Shown: positions 7,117-14,770, counted from the first letter of the stretch. The stretch: 21,203 nt of DNA from Solirubrobacteraceae bacterium (GCA_019683665.1 JADGIB010000022.1:1-21203); one strand, 5' to 3'. Program-made: numbers and translations. The notes: generated by a model not told the origin, from the letters alone.

Positions 7117-7973
7117 CGGCGGTCGGCGCGATCGTCCTCACCGGGGGCCGCCGCCCCGACGACCTGCGCCTGGCCGTCGACTCGCTGCGGCGCCAGCGCG
7201 GGGTGGACGTCGACGTCGTCGTCGTCGGTAACGGCTGCGCGCCCGGCGGCCTCCCGGACGGCGTGCGGGTCGTCTCGCTCCCCGAGGACGTCGGCATCCC
7301 CGGCGGCCGCAACGCCGGCGTCGGGCACGTCCACGGCGACCTGCTCTTCTTCCTCGACGACGACGCCGCCCTGCGCGACGACGACGCGCTCGCCGCCGTC
7401 GCGGCGAAGTTCGCGGCCGACCCGCGGCTCGGCGCCGTCCAGCTGCGCGTCGAGCCGCGCGACGGCGGGCCGCGGCTGCGCAACTGGACGCCGCGCCTGC
7501 GCGTCGGCGACCCGGCCCGCTCCAGCGACGTCGCCGCGCTGTGGGAGGGCGCGGTCGCGGTCCGCCGCAGCGTCTTCGCCGCGGTCGGCGGCTGGCCGGC
7601 CGAGTTCCGCTACGTCCACGAGGGCGTCGACCTCGCCTGGCGGGTCCTCGACGCCGGCTACCGCGTCCACTACGCCGGGGACGTCGTCGCCCTGCACCCG
7701 TCACACGCGGTCGGGCGCCACGGCTACTCGGCCTACCACGGCGCCCGCAACCGCGTCTGGCTCGCCCGCCGCCACCTGCCCGTCGCGCTCGGCGTGCCGT
7801 TCGTCGCGACGTTCGCCGCCCGCTCGCTGCCGATGCTCCTGCGCCGCCGCCACGTCCGCGACGCGCTGCGCGGCTACCGCGACGGGCTGCGCGGCGACTG
7901 CGGCCCGCGCCGCCCCCTGCGCGCCGCGACGCTGTGGCGCATGACCCGCACCGGCCGGCCGCCGGTCATCTGA
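7113..7973 (+). CDS. Family 2 glycosyltransferase
   Basis: This 286-residue GT-A glycosyltransferase opens with the nucleotide-binding strand VGAIVLTGGRR. GIPGGRNAGV at 61-70 is the classical segment before the metal site, and LDDDAAL has the DDD triad at 82-84. GGWP at 159-162 and HEGVDLAWR at 169-177 (E170, D173) correspond to the acceptor and catalytic-base region. The C-terminal 70 residues contain a weakly hydrophobic, arginine-rich stretch that may touch the membrane. It resembles rhamnosyl- or galactosyl-transferases of cell-wall glycan assembly, but the donor sugar cannot be read from the sequence. It lies between the phospho-alcohol genes and the export transporter, which suggests chain building or capping before export. 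Confidence 0.9.
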   Translation: MTAVGAIVLTGGRRPDDLRLAVDSLRRQRGVDVDVVVVGNGCAPGGLPDGVRVVSLPEDVGIPGGRNAGVGHVHGDLLFFLDDDAALRDDDALAAVAAKFAADPRLGAVQLRVEPRDGGPRLRNWTPRLRVGDPARSSDVAALWEGAVAVRRSVFAAVGGWPAEFRYVHEGVDLAWRVLDAGYRVHYAGDVVALHPSHAVGRHGYSAYHGARNRVWLARRHLPVALGVPFVATFAARSLPMLLRRRHVRDALRGYRDGLRGDCGPRRPLRAATLWRMTRTGRPPVI

Positions 7974-7990
7974 CGGGCCGGGCGAGCCAA

Positions 7991-7996
7991 TAGCCT
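7991..7996 (+). promoter_or_regulatory. Probable -10 element of the transporter genes (TAGCCT)
   Basis: TAGCCT ends 9 nt before the ATG at 8006 and only 3 nt before the in-frame ATG at 8000, with no Shine-Dalgarno sequence. Transcription from this box would begin at or just before 8006, giving a leaderless mRNA and favouring 8006 as the start. A clear -35 box is not visible. Confidence 0.5.
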
Positions 7997-8005
7997 GGGA
8001 TGCGA

Positions 8006-8914
8006 ATGTCGACCGACACGGTCAACAAGGACGTCCCGCCGCAGGAGGACCCGGCGGCGATCGCCGACGGCTGGGCCGACGCCTACACGCCCGAGGTCAA
8101 CGTCTACGAGCCCCACAGGACGCAGGTCCCGCCGCTGCTGCCGTACGTGCGCGAGCTGTGGCGGCGGCGCGAGTTCGCCGTCGAGATGTCGCGGATGCGG
8201 CTGCGCTCCCAGCACTACGGGACGATGTTCGGGACCGCGTGGCTGATCCTCAGCCCGCTCATGCTCGGCGTCGTCTACTTCGTCCTCGTCGACATCATCC
8301 GCGGCGGCAACCGGCCCGCGGGCTTCTTCACCCACCTCCTCGGCGGCGTGTTCGCCTACTACCTGTTCTCGGACGCGGTGCGCCCCGCGGCCCGCTCGGT
8401 CACCGGCGGCGGGCGGCTCATCCTCAACACCGCGTTCCCGCGGGCGCTGCTGCCGCTGTCGGCCGTGATCGTGTCGATCATGCGCTTCCTGCCGACGCTG
8501 CCGGTCTACGCGGTCCTCCACGTCGCGACCGGCCGCCCGGTCGGGATCGAGATGCTGTGGGCGGTCGTCGTCTTCGCCGAGATCGTCCTGTTCGCCGCCG
8601 GCGTCTCGATGCTCGTCGCCGCCGGGCAGGTCTACTTCCGCGACCTCAAGGAGTTCCTGCCGTACCTCATGCGCGTGTGGCTCTACCTGTCGCCGGTGCT
8701 CTGGTACGCCGACGAGGTGCCGCACGGCTACGACTTCCTCCTGTACGTCAACCCGCTCGGCTCGATGCTGACGGCGTGGTCGGAGGCGTTGAACTCGGCC
8801 ACGACCCCCGGCCTCGACTGGCTGCTGATCGGCCTGGCGTGGGCGGTCGGCGCGTTCGTCGCCGGCGGGCTGTTCTTCGTCTCCCGGGAGCGTGAGTTCG
8901 CTGTCCGCCTCTGA
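8006..8914 (+). CDS. ABC-2 type polysaccharide/teichoic acid export permease (Wzm/TagG-like)
   Basis: This 302-residue integral membrane protein has about six hydrophobic segments (roughly 78-98, 108-124, 149-172, 184-206, 219-234 and 271-292) after a 50-residue cytoplasmic N-terminus. Family features include RLRSQHYGTMFGTAWLIL before the first segment, NTAFPRALLPLS at 141-152 and VYFRDLKEFLPYL at 209-221, all typical of ABC-2 polysaccharide exporters. It would form the channel that moves a completed lipid-linked glycan or teichoic-acid-like polymer across the cytoplasmic membrane, powered by the ATPase encoded next. ATG 8006 is preferred over ATG 8000 because of the -10 box. It follows the GT2 gene by 32 bp and overlaps the ATPase gene by 23 nt. 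Confidence 0.9.
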   Translation: MSTDTVNKDVPPQEDPAAIADGWADAYTPEVNVYEPHRTQVPPLLPYVRELWRRREFAVEMSRMRLRSQHYGTMFGTAWLILSPLMLGVVYFVLVDIIRGGNRPAGFFTHLLGGVFAYYLFSDAVRPAARSVTGGGRLILNTAFPRALLPLSAVIVSIMRFLPTLPVYAVLHVATGRPVGIEMLWAVVVFAEIVLFAAGVSMLVAAGQVYFRDLKEFLPYLMRVWLYLSPVLWYADEVPHGYDFLLYVNPLGSMLTAWSEALNSATTPGLDWLLIGLAWAVGAFVAGGLFFVSREREFAVRL

Positions 8915-9719
8915 CGTCCGGCCGCAGGCGGCGCCGGCCCCGTCGGCGCCCCCCGCCGCGATCAAGGTCCAGAACGTCTCGATCACCTACCAGTCGGCGC
9001 TCCAGGACCGCCAGACGCTCGTCGGCACGCTCTCGCGCCTGCGCCGCCGCAGGAAGATCCTGCGCGAGGTGCGCGCCGTGCGCGACGTGAGCTTCGAGGT
9101 GCCGCGCGGCACCGTGCTCGGGATCATCGGCGCCAACGGGGCGGGCAAGTCGACGCTCGTGCGCGCGATGGCCGGGATCCTCCCGCCGACGAGCGGCCGG
9201 ATCGAGGTCCACGGGCGCGTGTCGACGCTGCTCGCGCTCGGCGTCGGCTTCGACCGCAAGCTCACCGGCCGCCAGAACGTCGTCCTCGGCGGGCTCGCCG
9301 CCGGCCTCAGCCGCGAGCAGCTCGCCGCCAAGTACGAGGAGATCGTTGCGTTCGCCGAGCTCGAGGAGTTCATGGACATGCCGATGCGCACGTACTCGGC
9401 CGGCATGTACGGCCGCCTCGCGTTCTCGGTGGCCGTGAACATGGAGCCCGACATCCTCCTCATCGACGAGGCGCTGTCGGTCGGCGACGCCCACTTCAAG
9501 CGCAAGTCGTTCGACAAGATGCGCGAGCTCTGCGAGTCCGCGCACACGATCGTCCTCGTCAGCCACGGGATGAACGCGATGCGCCAGCTCGCCGACGAGG
9601 TCCTGTGGCTCCACAAGGGCCAGATCCGCGAGTACGGGCCGCCGCGCGAGGTGATCCGGGCCTACAAGCGCTTCATGCGCGTCGAGGACGACGACCAGAC
9701 GGCCGAGGAGGACGTCTAG
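8892..9719 (+). CDS. ABC transporter ATPase for polysaccharide/teichoic acid export (Wzt/TagH-like, short form)
   Basis: This 275-residue ATPase has Walker A GANGAGKST at 80-88, signature YSAGMYGRLAF at 168-178, Walker B DILLIDEAL at 187-195, the D-loop region SVGDAHF and the switch His in VSHG at 223-226. The LGVGFDRKLTGRQN segment (116-129) and the YSAGM signature variant are hallmarks of the O-antigen/teichoic acid exporter ATPases. It ends near residue 275, so it lacks the C-terminal carbohydrate-binding domain of E. coli O9a-type Wzt; export is probably not gated by recognition of a terminal sugar cap. The GTG start lies inside the permease gene and is the only plausible start before the conserved domain. 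Confidence 0.92.
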   Translation: MSSLSASDVRPQAAPAPSAPPAAIKVQNVSITYQSALQDRQTLVGTLSRLRRRRKILREVRAVRDVSFEVPRGTVLGIIGANGAGKSTLVRAMAGILPPTSGRIEVHGRVSTLLALGVGFDRKLTGRQNVVLGGLAAGLSREQLAAKYEEIVAFAELEEFMDMPMRTYSAGMYGRLAFSVAVNMEPDILLIDEALSVGDAHFKRKSFDKMRELCESAHTIVLVSHGMNAMRQLADEVLWLHKGQIREYGPPREVIRAYKRFMRVEDDDQTAEEDV

Positions 9720-9764
9720 GGCGAACGCCGGCCCGCCCGGCGGGTCGCCCGTCGGGCGGTGCGT

Positions 9765-9799
9765 GTCGGGTGCGTCGTGCCTGGGACGACGAACCCGAC
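9765..9799. terminator. Strong hairpin between convergent genes, probable bidirectional terminator
   Basis: Arms at 9765-9778 and 9786-9799 pair over 14 positions with one mismatch around a 7-nt loop. They lie in the 167-bp gap between the end of the transporter ATPase gene (+) and the end of the membrane protein gene (-). There is no T-run, but high-GC actinobacteria often use such hairpins. Smaller GC hairpins at 9732-9744 and 9746-9758 add to the structure. Confidence 0.55.
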
Positions 9800-9886
9800 G
9801 AGCAGCGTGGAGCGCGGGCCGTCCTGCGCCTGCAGGCCGGCGGAGCGGTCGGCGAGGCGTGACCCGCTCGGTGCGATTCGGCGGGC

Positions 9887-11359
9887 TCAGGCCCCGCCGA
9901 GCCTGGCCAGGCAGGCGGGCGAGGCGAGCACGCGGTACGAGCGGTTCTCGTAGACCGTCTCGTACGCCTCCGGCGCCCGCGCCGCCGGGAAGTTCTCCTT
10001 GTAGAACGCCTTCGCGTACCTCGTTCGGCGCGGCTGCAGGAACAGCTCGCCGAGCGGGCTCGCGCCGCCGCGGACCGTCCCGACGCTCCCCGGCGGGCCG
10101 TCGAGCCACAGCCGCACGTACGGGATCGGGCGGTGGTCGGCCGTCGACAGCGGCGCGCAGGCGGCGAACGCCTCGCGCACCGCGGGGGCCTGGGCGGCGT
10201 CGCGCAGGTCGGCGTACAGGTGGCTGTTGCGCGCGAACTGGCGGTCGAGGCCGCGCAGCAGCTCGACGTGGCGGGGGAGGAAGGCGACCGACAGCGCCAG
10301 CGCGGCCATCCCGATCCACAGCCAGCGGGTGCGGTCGCGGCCCTCCGGCAGCAGCCGCCAGCCGAACACGGCCGCCCCGTAGAAGAGCGCGAGCAGGATC
10401 GCCGGGGTGCGCACGTAGCGGCCGATGAGCGGCAGCCCGAACAGCGGGCCGACCGCGAACACGGCGAGCATCGCCGCGACGACCACGACCACGAGCAGCC
10501 CCTGGCGGCGGCGGAACAGCCACGCGAACGCCATCCCGACCGGCACGCCGAGGATGAGCGGCTCGCGCAGCGTGAACGCCAGGTAGGCGGCGCCCCAGTA
10601 GGGCACCTGCGTGATCGAGCGGCGGCGGTCGTTGTCCTCGGCCAGCTGGGCCGTCCCGTGCAGCGAGTGCAGCGGGTCGCCGGTCACGAGCCAGTCGCTC
10701 GCCGCCCAGATCACCGGCGCGGCCGCGGCGAGCGCCAGCCAGCGCGCGAGCTGGGCGGCTCCCGCGCCCGACCCGTGCCACAGCCAGGCGACGTAGAGGA
10801 ACGACAGCACCCACGCCTCCGGGCGCAGCAGCCCGGCGACCGCGAGGACGATCAGGACCGGGGCGCCGCGCTTCGGCCGCCGCGCCTCGAGCAGCACCGC
10901 CCCGACGATGAGCGCCTCGAACGGGATGTCCTGGTAGGCGAGGACCGCGTCGCGCTCGATCGCCGGGCGGGTCAGGACGACGAGCGCGGCGAACGCGCCC
11001 GCCCACGCGCCGAACAGCTCGCCGCCGAGCCGGAAGACGAGCCACACGAGCGCCCCGAAGCAGAGCAGGACCATGACCGCCATCGCCCGGTCGGCGTCGT
11101 CGCCGAACGGCAGCGTCAGCGACGCGGCCGCCATCTGCAGCGGGTGCGGCGTCGGGGCGTAGTCGGCCGTGTACTCGGGCGTGAACCCGTGCCACAGGTC
11201 GTGCGCCCACAGGATCGCGTACCGCGCGTCGTAGTTCAGGTACCACGGGTCGTAGACCAGGACCATGAGCGCGGCGACGCCCACGATCGTCGCCACGGCG
11301 GGCAGCCAGCGAGCCGACGTGGCCGCCGCCGCCCGGGGCGTGGGCGAGGGGGTGGCCAT
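9887..11359 (-). CDS. Multi-pass membrane protein, GT-C glycosyltransferase-like
   Basis: This 490-residue protein has about ten hydrophobic segments covering residues 18-350 and a soluble C-terminal domain of about 130 residues. After the first membrane segment comes an acidic loop (VYDPWYLNYDARYAILWAHDL, about 35-55), the place where GT-C enzymes such as ArnT, PMT and mycobacterial arabinosyl/mannosyltransferases carry catalytic Asp residues. Such proteins use polyprenyl-phosphate sugars at the outer membrane face. Membership is inferred from topology and this loop; I recognise no specific subfamily. It stands alone on the minus strand, divergent from the beta-propeller gene. The ATG at 11359 has no Shine-Dalgarno sequence but a TACGCT box 10 nt upstream. 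Confidence 0.75.
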   Translation of the reverse strand: MATPSPTPRAAAATSARWLPAVATIVGVAALMVLVYDPWYLNYDARYAILWAHDLWHGFTPEYTADYAPTPHPLQMAAASLTLPFGDDADRAMAVMVLLCFGALVWLVFRLGGELFGAWAGAFAALVVLTRPAIERDAVLAYQDIPFEALIVGAVLLEARRPKRGAPVLIVLAVAGLLRPEAWVLSFLYVAWLWHGSGAGAAQLARWLALAAAAPVIWAASDWLVTGDPLHSLHGTAQLAEDNDRRRSITQVPYWGAAYLAFTLREPLILGVPVGMAFAWLFRRRQGLLVVVVVAAMLAVFAVGPLFGLPLIGRYVRTPAILLALFYGAAVFGWRLLPEGRDRTRWLWIGMAALALSVAFLPRHVELLRGLDRQFARNSHLYADLRDAAQAPAVREAFAACAPLSTADHRPIPYVRLWLDGPPGSVGTVRGGASPLGELFLQPRRTRYAKAFYKENFPAARAPEAYETVYENRSYRVLASPACLARLGGA

Positions 11360-11369
11360 GCGGGTCGGC

Positions 11370-11403
11370 AGCGTACCGGCCCCGAACCCCGGCTCCCTAC
11401 GAT
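11370..11403. promoter_or_regulatory. Divergent -10 elements
   Basis: On the minus strand TACGCT (11375-11370) is 10 nt before the ATG at 11359. On the plus strand TACGAT (11398-11403) is 9 nt before the GTG at 11413. Both fit TANNNT and leave almost no 5' untranslated region, so both genes are probably transcribed as near-leaderless mRNAs. The two genes are only 53 bp apart, so the promoter regions must overlap. Confidence 0.55.
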
Positions 11404-11412
11404 GCAGCCTCC

Positions 11413-12699
11413 GTGCCGAGCTTCCTGCGCAAGCCGAAGGTCCTCATCGCGGCGGGCGCCGCCGTCCTGGTCCTCGCGGGCGGCGCGGTCGCCGCCTACC
11501 TCGTCGCGACGAAGAAGCCCGGGGACGTCATCAACACCGGCGTCGAGTTCACCGAGCCGCCGCCGACCGAGACCGTCCCCGAGCCGGAGCCCGAGCGCCC
11601 GAAGCGCCCGAGGACGGTGAACTGGCCGCGCTACGGCTACACGCTCCAGCACACCCGCAACTTCCAGCCGCGGCGGCCCCTGAACGGCCCGTGGCGCAAG
11701 GCCTGGGTCCACCAGGTCGGGGCGCTGACCGAGTTCCCGCCCGTCATCTGGAAGGGCCGCATCTTCCACCTCATCGACGACGGCCTGCTCGTCGCCGTCC
11801 GCGCCGCGAACGGCCGCCGCATCTGGAAGCGGCACGTCGGCACGCTCGCCGCCAGCTCCCCGGCCGTCGACGACCGCAGCGTCTACGTCGTCCTGCTCGA
11901 GCGCGCGAAGGGCTCCGGCCGCGGCCGCGTCGTCGCGCTGCGCCAGCGCGACGGGCGCATCCGCTGGTCGAAGGACCTGCCCAGCCGGGCCGAGTCGTCG
12001 CCGCTGGTCATCGGCGGCCGGCTCTACTTCGGCTCCGAGGACGGGACCGTCTACGCGCTCGACAAGCGCACCGGGCGCGAGATCTGGACCTACCGGGCCA
12101 ACGGCGCCGTGAAGGGCAGCCCGACCTACTCCGACGGCAAGCTCTACTTCGGCAACTACGGCGGCGACGTCCAGGCGATCCGGGCCTCCGACGGGAAGCT
12201 CGTCTGGCGCAACGGGGCGGGCGTCGCGAACTTCTACGCGACCGCCGCCGTCGCCTACGGGCGCGTCTACATCGGCAACACCGACGGGCGCCTGTACTCG
12301 TTCTCGGCCCGCTCCGGCGCGCTCGCCTGGGCCCGCCAGACCGGCGGCTACGTCTACTCGTCGGCCGCCGTCCACACCGTGCCGAAGGTCGGCCCGACCG
12401 TGTTCGTCGGCTCCTACGACGGCCGCTTCTACGCCTTCGACGCCCGCACCGGCGCGACCCGCTGGACCCACGACGCCGGCGGCAAGATCTCCGGCTCGCC
12501 GACCGTCGTCGGCAACACCGTCTACTTCGCGAACCTGGCCAAGCGCGAGACCGTCGGCCTCAACACCCGCACCGGCCGGCGCGTCTTCCACCGCTCGACC
12601 GGCTCGTTCGACCCGATCGTCACCGACGGCGAGAAGCTCTACCTGACCGGCAGCTCGTCGCTCACCGCGCTGCGCCAGGTGTCGGAGCGCCACCGGTAG
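11413..12699 (+). CDS. Membrane-anchored PQQ-like beta-propeller repeat protein (BamB-like fold)
   Basis: This 428-residue protein has a short basic N-terminus (MPSFLRKPK), one hydrophobic segment (about 10-30) acting as signal anchor, a Pro/Glu-rich linker (about 47-68), then a beta-propeller. The propeller is shown by repeated blades such as VYALDKRTGREIW, VQAIRASDGKLVW, LYSFSARSGALAW and FYAFDARTGATRW, the usual PQQ-repeat pattern ending in TG..W. No dehydrogenase catalytic residues were recognised, so a binding or scaffold role outside the cell is more likely than a PQQ enzyme. It has its own promoter and is followed by the sulfotransferase gene after 25 bp. The precise role is unknown. 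Confidence 0.85.
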   Translation: MPSFLRKPKVLIAAGAAVLVLAGGAVAAYLVATKKPGDVINTGVEFTEPPPTETVPEPEPERPKRPRTVNWPRYGYTLQHTRNFQPRRPLNGPWRKAWVHQVGALTEFPPVIWKGRIFHLIDDGLLVAVRAANGRRIWKRHVGTLAASSPAVDDRSVYVVLLERAKGSGRGRVVALRQRDGRIRWSKDLPSRAESSPLVIGGRLYFGSEDGTVYALDKRTGREIWTYRANGAVKGSPTYSDGKLYFGNYGGDVQAIRASDGKLVWRNGAGVANFYATAAVAYGRVYIGNTDGRLYSFSARSGALAWARQTGGYVYSSAAVHTVPKVGPTVFVGSYDGRFYAFDARTGATRWTHDAGGKISGSPTVVGNTVYFANLAKRETVGLNTRTGRRVFHRSTGSFDPIVTDGEKLYLTGSSSLTALRQVSERHR

Positions 12700-12710
12700 C
12701 GGCCAGCCAC

Positions 12711-12716
12711 TAGCCT
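12711..12716 (+). promoter_or_regulatory. Probable -10 element of the sulfotransferase gene (TAGCCT)
   Basis: TAGCCT ends 8 nt before the GTG at 12725, and there is no Shine-Dalgarno sequence. It is the same hexamer as at 7991. It favours GTG 12725 over the in-frame TTG at 12719, which would lie upstream of the expected transcription start. Confidence 0.5.
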
Positions 12717-12724
12717 CGTTGCCC

Positions 12725-13630
12725 GTGGGCTGGAAGGACACCGTCAACCGGGCGCTGCACCGCGCGACCGGCTACGAGCTGCGCCGCGTCGACGCCGCCG
12801 GGCGGACCCGCGCCGCCGGCGGCCGCGGCGGGGCGCGCCGCGGCGACCGCCTGCTCGTCGCGCCCGCGTTCGTCCTGTCGTCGGTGCGCTCGGGGTCCAC
12901 GCTCCTGCGCGTCCTGCTCGACAGCCACTCGCAGATCCACTCGCCGCCCGAGCTGCACCTGCGCGACCTGACCGTCCGCCAGCGCTCGAAGTACGCGAAG
13001 CGGGCGATGGCGGCGCTGAAGCTCGACCAGGACCAGCTCGACTACCTCTTCTGGGATCGGCTCCTGCACCGCGAGCTGTCGGCGGCCGGCAAGTCGCTGC
13101 TCGTCAACAAGACGCCCAGCGACGTCTTCATCGTCGACCGCATCCGCGCGTGCTGGCCCGACGCGCGCTTCATCTTCCTCCTGCGCCACCCGGCCGCGAT
13201 CGCCCGCTCCCGCCACCGGGCGCGCCCGCAGGACTCCGTCGAGCGCAACGTCGAGATGGTCCTGCGCTACGGCAACGCGGTCGAGGACGCGCGCCGGCGC
13301 CTGCCCGGCCACACCGTCCGCTACGAGGACCTCGCCTCCGACCCCGAGACCGAGACGAAGCGCCTGTGCGCGTTCCTCGGCGTCGACTGGGAGCCGGCGA
13401 TGCTCGAGTACGGCCGCCACGACCACGGGCGCTTCAAGCCCGGCCTGGGGGACTGGACCGAGAAGATCAGATCCGGCCGCGTCCAGCCGCCCACGCCGCC
13501 TCCGCCGGTCGACGAGATCCACCCCGACTTGCGCCCGCTGTGCGTGGCCTGGGGGTACCTGCCGGCGTCGGACGCGCCGAGCGCCGGTGCGCCCAGCGGA
13601 TCACCGGCCGCTCCAAAGCCCGCCAGCTGA
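12725..13630 (+). CDS. PAPS-dependent sulfotransferase family protein
   Basis: The 301-residue protein has the 5'-phosphosulfate-binding loop in LSSVRSGSTLLRVLLDSH at 51-68 and the 3'-phosphate motif RHPAAIARS at 154-162, with YEDL further on. SPPELHLRDL (73-82) resembles the acceptor-side loop. Such enzymes move sulfate from PAPS to hydroxyl or amino groups of carbohydrates, lipids or small molecules. Nearby envelope genes suggest sulfation of a surface glycolipid or glycan, but the substrate cannot be read here. The C-terminal 55 codons lie opposite the end of the O-acyltransferase gene: the two coding regions overlap tail to tail by 164 bp. The last conserved part appears to be LCVAWGYL, so the remaining Ala/Pro/Ser-rich tail may be dispensable. 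Confidence 0.88.
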   Translation: MGWKDTVNRALHRATGYELRRVDAAGRTRAAGGRGGARRGDRLLVAPAFVLSSVRSGSTLLRVLLDSHSQIHSPPELHLRDLTVRQRSKYAKRAMAALKLDQDQLDYLFWDRLLHRELSAAGKSLLVNKTPSDVFIVDRIRACWPDARFIFLLRHPAAIARSRHRARPQDSVERNVEMVLRYGNAVEDARRRLPGHTVRYEDLASDPETETKRLCAFLGVDWEPAMLEYGRHDHGRFKPGLGDWTEKIRSGRVQPPTPPPPVDEIHPDLRPLCVAWGYLPASDAPSAGAPSGSPAAPKPAS

Positions 13631-14669
13631 CCCAGGCGATCGCGAACGTCGCCGCGTAGACGAGCGCGCTCGCGGGGACGAGCGCGGCCGGCCAGGCGTC
13701 CCAGCTGCGCAGGGCGTAGATGACCGGGAAGTGCCACAGGTAGGCGCCGTAGGAGAGGATGCCGATCGTCGTCAGCGGCGGCACCTCGAGCGCCCGGACG
13801 CGCAGCGGCGAGCCGGCGAGCGCGGCGATCACCATGCCGAACCCGAGCGCGGCCGGCTGGTCGGCGCCGATCTCGCGCCAGCTCAGCGGCCCGATCGCCA
13901 GCGCGTGCCAGACGGCGTCGGCGACGACGAGCGCGACCCCGCCGGCCAGCAGCGCCCAGGCCGCGCCGCGGCGCAGCCCGCAGCCGTGCACGAGCGCGAC
14001 CGCGCCCATCCCGGCCGCGAACGAGGTGAGGTTCGTCAGCAGCGAGGTCGTCGCCGTCCGCGGCCAGTCGCCGATCGCGGCGGCGGCGACGAGCGCGGCC
14101 CCGAGCGCGGCGAGCCCGCCGCAGAGCGCGAGCTGGCGCCCGCGCCCCGGCCCGAGCCGCAGCGCGGCGAGCCCGACGACCGGCACGAGCAGGTAGAACG
14201 TCACCTCGACGCACAGCGTCCACATCGGCGGGTCGAGGCGGCCGATCGTCGCCGCGAAGTGGTTCTGGAGGAAGAGCAGGAAGACCGGCAGCTGCCCGGC
14301 TTCGATCCCGCGCTCGTGGCGCAGCGCGGCCAGCAGCGCGAACACGCCGAGGACCGCGACCCAGTAGGCGGGGAGGATGCGGGCCGCGCGCCGCAGCGCG
14401 TACGCGCGCAGGCTCGGGCGGCGCCGGCCCTCGAGCGCGGCGACGACGAACGGCCGGTAGACGAGGAAGCCCGACAGCGCGAAGAACAGCGGCACGGCGA
14501 GGCGCAGCTCCCCGATCGCGTAGTCGAGGACGTCCTTCGGGCCGCCGCCGGCGTCGCCGCGGTCGAACATCCAGACGTGGACGAGGATGATCGCCGCGCA
14601 GGCGGCGCCGCGCAGGCCGTCGAGGGCGAGCAGGCGCGAGCGGTCGGTGTCGCGGGAGGGGGTCGGCAT
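13467..14669 (-). CDS. Acyltransferase 3 family membrane protein (OafA/YrhL-like)
   Basis: This 400-residue protein has about ten membrane segments. Family motifs are LDGLRGAACAAIILVHVW with the key His at 31, FFALSGFLVYRPF at 62-74, LRRAARILPAYW at 92-103, MWTLCVEVTFYL at 149-160 with E155, and a late SYGAYLWHFPV. Members acylate hydroxyl groups of surface polysaccharides, peptidoglycan or antibiotics using acyl groups drawn through the membrane. It may decorate the glycopolymer made by genes at 1-9719, but it lies apart from them. ATG 14669 is the first Met close to the conserved domain and has no clear ribosome site; GTG at 14726 or 14759 in the same frame are alternatives. The Arg/Pro-rich last 45 residues are encoded opposite the sulfotransferase gene. 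Confidence 0.88.
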   Translation of the reverse strand: MPTPSRDTDRSRLLALDGLRGAACAAIILVHVWMFDRGDAGGGPKDVLDYAIGELRLAVPLFFALSGFLVYRPFVVAALEGRRRPSLRAYALRRAARILPAYWVAVLGVFALLAALRHERGIEAGQLPVFLLFLQNHFAATIGRLDPPMWTLCVEVTFYLLVPVVGLAALRLGPGRGRQLALCGGLAALGAALVAAAAIGDWPRTATTSLLTNLTSFAAGMGAVALVHGCGLRRGAAWALLAGGVALVVADAVWHALAIGPLSWREIGADQPAALGFGMVIAALAGSPLRVRALEVPPLTTIGILSYGAYLWHFPVIYALRSWDAWPAALVPASALVYAATFAIAWVSWRALERPVIRWAHRRSARPTPAGTPRPRTAGASRGGSRRPAEAAWAAGRGRI

Positions 14670-14749
14670 CGACGCGGTGATCTCGGGCGGTGTGGCCGGC
14701 GGACGGCCGGTCCAGGGACCCGTCACGGGCGGGCTACCCCGCGCCACCC

Positions 14750-14770
14750 GTTCTAGCACGGTGGTAGAAC
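14750..14770. promoter_or_regulatory. Palindromic divergent promoter region (TAGAAC on both strands)
   Basis: GTTCTA (14750-14755) and TAGAAC (14765-14770) form a perfect inverted repeat with a 9-nt spacer between two divergent genes. On the plus strand TAGAAC is 6 nt before the ATG at 14777, a position suited to a -10 box of a leaderless mRNA. On the minus strand the same hexamer points toward the acyltransferase gene. The symmetry could equally be an operator for a dimeric regulator. Confidence 0.45.

Noticed and set aside
8748..11246. 832-codon minus-strand open frame
   Set aside because: It overlaps the GT-C-like gene in another frame and the exporter genes on the other strand. Its composition is low-complexity and no motif is visible.
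10133..11620. 495-codon plus-strand open frame opposite the GT-C-like gene
   Set aside because: It is rich in Arg, Glu, Gln and Asp with no hydrophobic core, which is typical of the antisense of a GC-rich membrane protein gene.
13587..14756. Plus-strand open frame opposite the O-acyltransferase gene
   Set aside because: It is charged low-complexity translation antisense to a gene with all OafA family motifs.
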